DNA from: Rhizobium sp. Root1203
GTDB taxonomy: Bacteria > Pseudomonadota > Alphaproteobacteria > Rhizobiales > Rhizobiaceae
Length of the DNA: 64,000 nt
Direction: 5' to 3'
NCBI RefSeq assembly: GCF_001424945.1
Contig: NZ_LMCW01000001.1
Coordinates: forward strand, 647,787-711,786
The notes beneath the pieces were generated by a model. The model saw nothing but the letters and a program-made list of their open reading frames with translations. It ran no database searches and had not been told where the DNA came from. Both the position numbers and the translations under genes were made by a program. Every line of letters starts with the position of its first letter. The stretch's first letter is position 1. Below are positions 62,684-64,000 of the stretch, piece by piece.

Positions 62684-63472
62684 TCAGACGGATCGCGCGG
62701 CGCCGCCGTCGCATCTGACAAGGCTGCCGGTGATATAGCTTGCCTGCCGGCTGCAGAGAAACGCGGCCGTGGCCGCAAATTCCTCGACGGATCCGTAGCG
62801 CCCGACCGGAATGAGAGCTTCCTTGCCGGCTCGTACTTCATCCATGCTTTTGCCGGTTCGCCTTGCCGCAGCCCCGTCGAGATCGTCGAGGCGGCCGGTC
62901 AGGATGCTGCCGGGAAGCAAGAGATTCGCGGTGATTCCATGGCGGCCGATTTCCGTTGCCAGTGTCTTGCTCCATCCGGCAAGGGCAGGGCGCAGCGTAT
63001 TGGACAAAGCGAGATTGCCGATCGGCTCGATCACGCCCGACGAGGCAACGGTCAGGATCCGGCCCCAACCCTGCGCCTTCATGTCCGGCAGCAGCGCGTT
63101 GGTGAGAGCGATGACACGAAGCACCATCGAGAAAAAATAGGTCTCCAGCTTCTCCGGTGTCATATCCTCCGTTGTCCCGGGCGTCGGTCCGCCGGTATTG
63201 TTGATCAGGATATCGACGCTTCCGAGCTTGGCTTTTGCCGCTGCCGTCACGCTCTCGACGAAATTGTCGTCGAACAGATCGGCCCAGATCCAGTCGGCCT
63301 TGCCTTTGCCCTCCGCATTGATCGCCTTGCAGTTCGCCTCCAGCGTCTCGCCGCTGCGGCCGCACAACAGCACATTTGCGCCTTCCCGGGCCAGGGCGAC
63401 GGCAATGCCGTGGCCGAGCCCGCGCGAAGACGCCAGGACGAGGGCATTCTTGCCGTAGATACCGAGATCCAT
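62684..63472 (-). CDS. SDR-family protein with atypical active site
   Basis: A 262-aa SDR. The ATG at 63472 has GGAGG 7 nt upstream. The nucleotide motif is ASSRGLGHGIA at about residues 14-24, the Asp-Asn region is DILINNTGGPTPG, and the catalytic Ser region is TVASSGVIEPIGNL. The usual Tyr-x-x-x-Lys pair is replaced by SNTLR. This SN-x-x-R variant is known in a FabG-like subgroup whose catalytic status is unclear. It is separated by 216 AT-rich bp from the efflux operon upstream of it in sequence and transcribed in the same direction. Confidence 0.87.
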   Translation of the reverse strand: MDLGIYGKNALVLASSRGLGHGIAVALAREGANVLLCGRSGETLEANCKAINAEGKGKADWIWADLFDDNFVESVTAAAKAKLGSVDILINNTGGPTPGTTEDMTPEKLETYFFSMVLRVIALTNALLPDMKAQGWGRILTVASSGVIEPIGNLALSNTLRPALAGWSKTLATEIGRHGITANLLLPGSILTGRLDDLDGAAARRTGKSMDEVRAGKEALIPVGRYGSVEEFAATAAFLCSRQASYITGSLVRCDGGAARSV

Positions 63473-63723
63473 TTGAAGCCTCCAGTTTTTCCGTCCAATC
63501 TATAGGGTGCGCAACGATGGAAAGGGAAGGGTAGATGCCCGTTATTTGCGTCAGTTTATTGACGTTGACGTAAACGGCATATAATTCTTCTGTTCAGAGA
63601 AGGCCGTTGCGCGAAATGGGGGAGCGGCTGTCGTTTCCCGGCTCGACAACGCTTCTGCGTTTTGACAAGAGATACCTCATCACGGGGGAAATGGCTGCAA
63701 GACCGGCCTAGCGGAGATGGATG

Positions 63724-64000
63724 GATGACTGAGACGACAGAGCTGCCCGAGCGCGAAAGCATGGAATTCGACGTGGTGATCGTCGGCGGCGGCCCTGCCG
63801 GTCTGTCGGCGGCGATCCGGCTGAAGCAGGTCGACCCCGACCTCTCCGTCGTCGTGCTCGAGAAGGGCGCCGAAGTCGGGGCGCATATCCTCTCGGGGGC
63901 CGTCGTCGATCCGATCGGCATCGACCGGCTGCTGCCCGGCTGGCGCGACGAGGCCGACCATCCCTTCAAGACCGAGGTCACGGCCGATCATTTCCTGCTG
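63724..64000 (+). CDS. Electron transfer flavoprotein-ubiquinone oxidoreductase (5' part)
   Basis: The first 92 codons are present and the frame is open at the window end. GGAGATGG precedes the ATG at 63724. The N-terminal segment is MTETTELPERESMEFDVVIVGGGPAGLSAAIRLKQ, with the FAD-binding GxGxxG-type motif GGGPAG, followed by LEKGAEVGAHILSGAVVDP and DEADHPFKTEVTADHFLL, which are highly specific for ETF-QO. The enzyme passes electrons from ETF to ubiquinone at the membrane. The 250 bp before it holds no other gene. Confidence 0.93.

Overview
The window is high-GC chromosomal DNA from an alphaproteobacterium, almost certainly a member of the Rhizobiaceae (Sinorhizobium/Ensifer, Rhizobium, Shinella or a relative). 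The evidence is the set of housekeeping blocks: feuN-feuP-feuQ, ccmIEFH (cycHJKL), a degP-type protease followed by a response regulator/kinase pair, glnE next to a PleC-like kinase, a gammaproteobacterial-type pepN, and the start of etf-QO. No rRNA, tRNA or CRISPR array was seen. Assignments rest on protein motifs read by eye, not on database searches.

Layout. 0-10 kb: a DUF2336 gene cut by the window edge, small hypotheticals, a DUF1254/DUF1214 membrane pair, a HigBA toxin-antitoxin module behind two abutting identical operators, a class A penicillin-binding protein, a YcgN-type Cys-cluster protein, a divergent TetR/SDR pair, a YjbR-like protein and a tandem HD-GYP protein. 10.3-32.1 kb: an RcGTA-type gene transfer agent (GTA) cluster in the canonical order g1-g15, with a holin-like gene at its 3' end. 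It is interrupted twice. A 5.5-kb block between g2 and g3 holds a GH19 endolysin, a Dabb-domain protein, two divergent periplasmic sulfatases and a 44-aa antisense gene. An antisense MFS transporter sits between g8 and g9. All core GTA reading frames are intact except that g10.1 has no usable start codon and lies in the -1 frame of g10.

32.2-39.3 kb: feuNPQ (envelope/osmotic two-component system with its small modulator), a lipoprotein, and the translationally coupled ccmI-ccmE-ccmF-ccmH cytochrome c maturation operon. 39.3-47.6 kb: an MFS transporter, degP with a strong terminator, an OmpR-type regulator and its kinase, and glnE. 47.6-52.8 kb, minus strand: a PleC-like PAS kinase and pepN. 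53-64 kb: an EamA exporter, a 295-aa protein with two helix-turn-helix-like segments, a gene-poor half kilobase, a uracil-DNA glycosylase-like protein lacking two expected Fe-S cysteines, a YegD-like Hsp70, an RND efflux pump operon with its terminator, an SDR with an atypical active site, and the 5' end of etf-QO.

How parts fit together: the GTA genes would package random host DNA into small tailed particles. The GH19 lysozyme and holin-like protein are plausible release functions carried with the cluster. The most notable signals are the startless g10.1 (candidate programmed -1 frameshift), a terminator between the apparent promoter and g1, another terminator just before the tail-tube gene, a 33-aa coupled gene between g7 and g8, and the non-phage cargo between structural genes.
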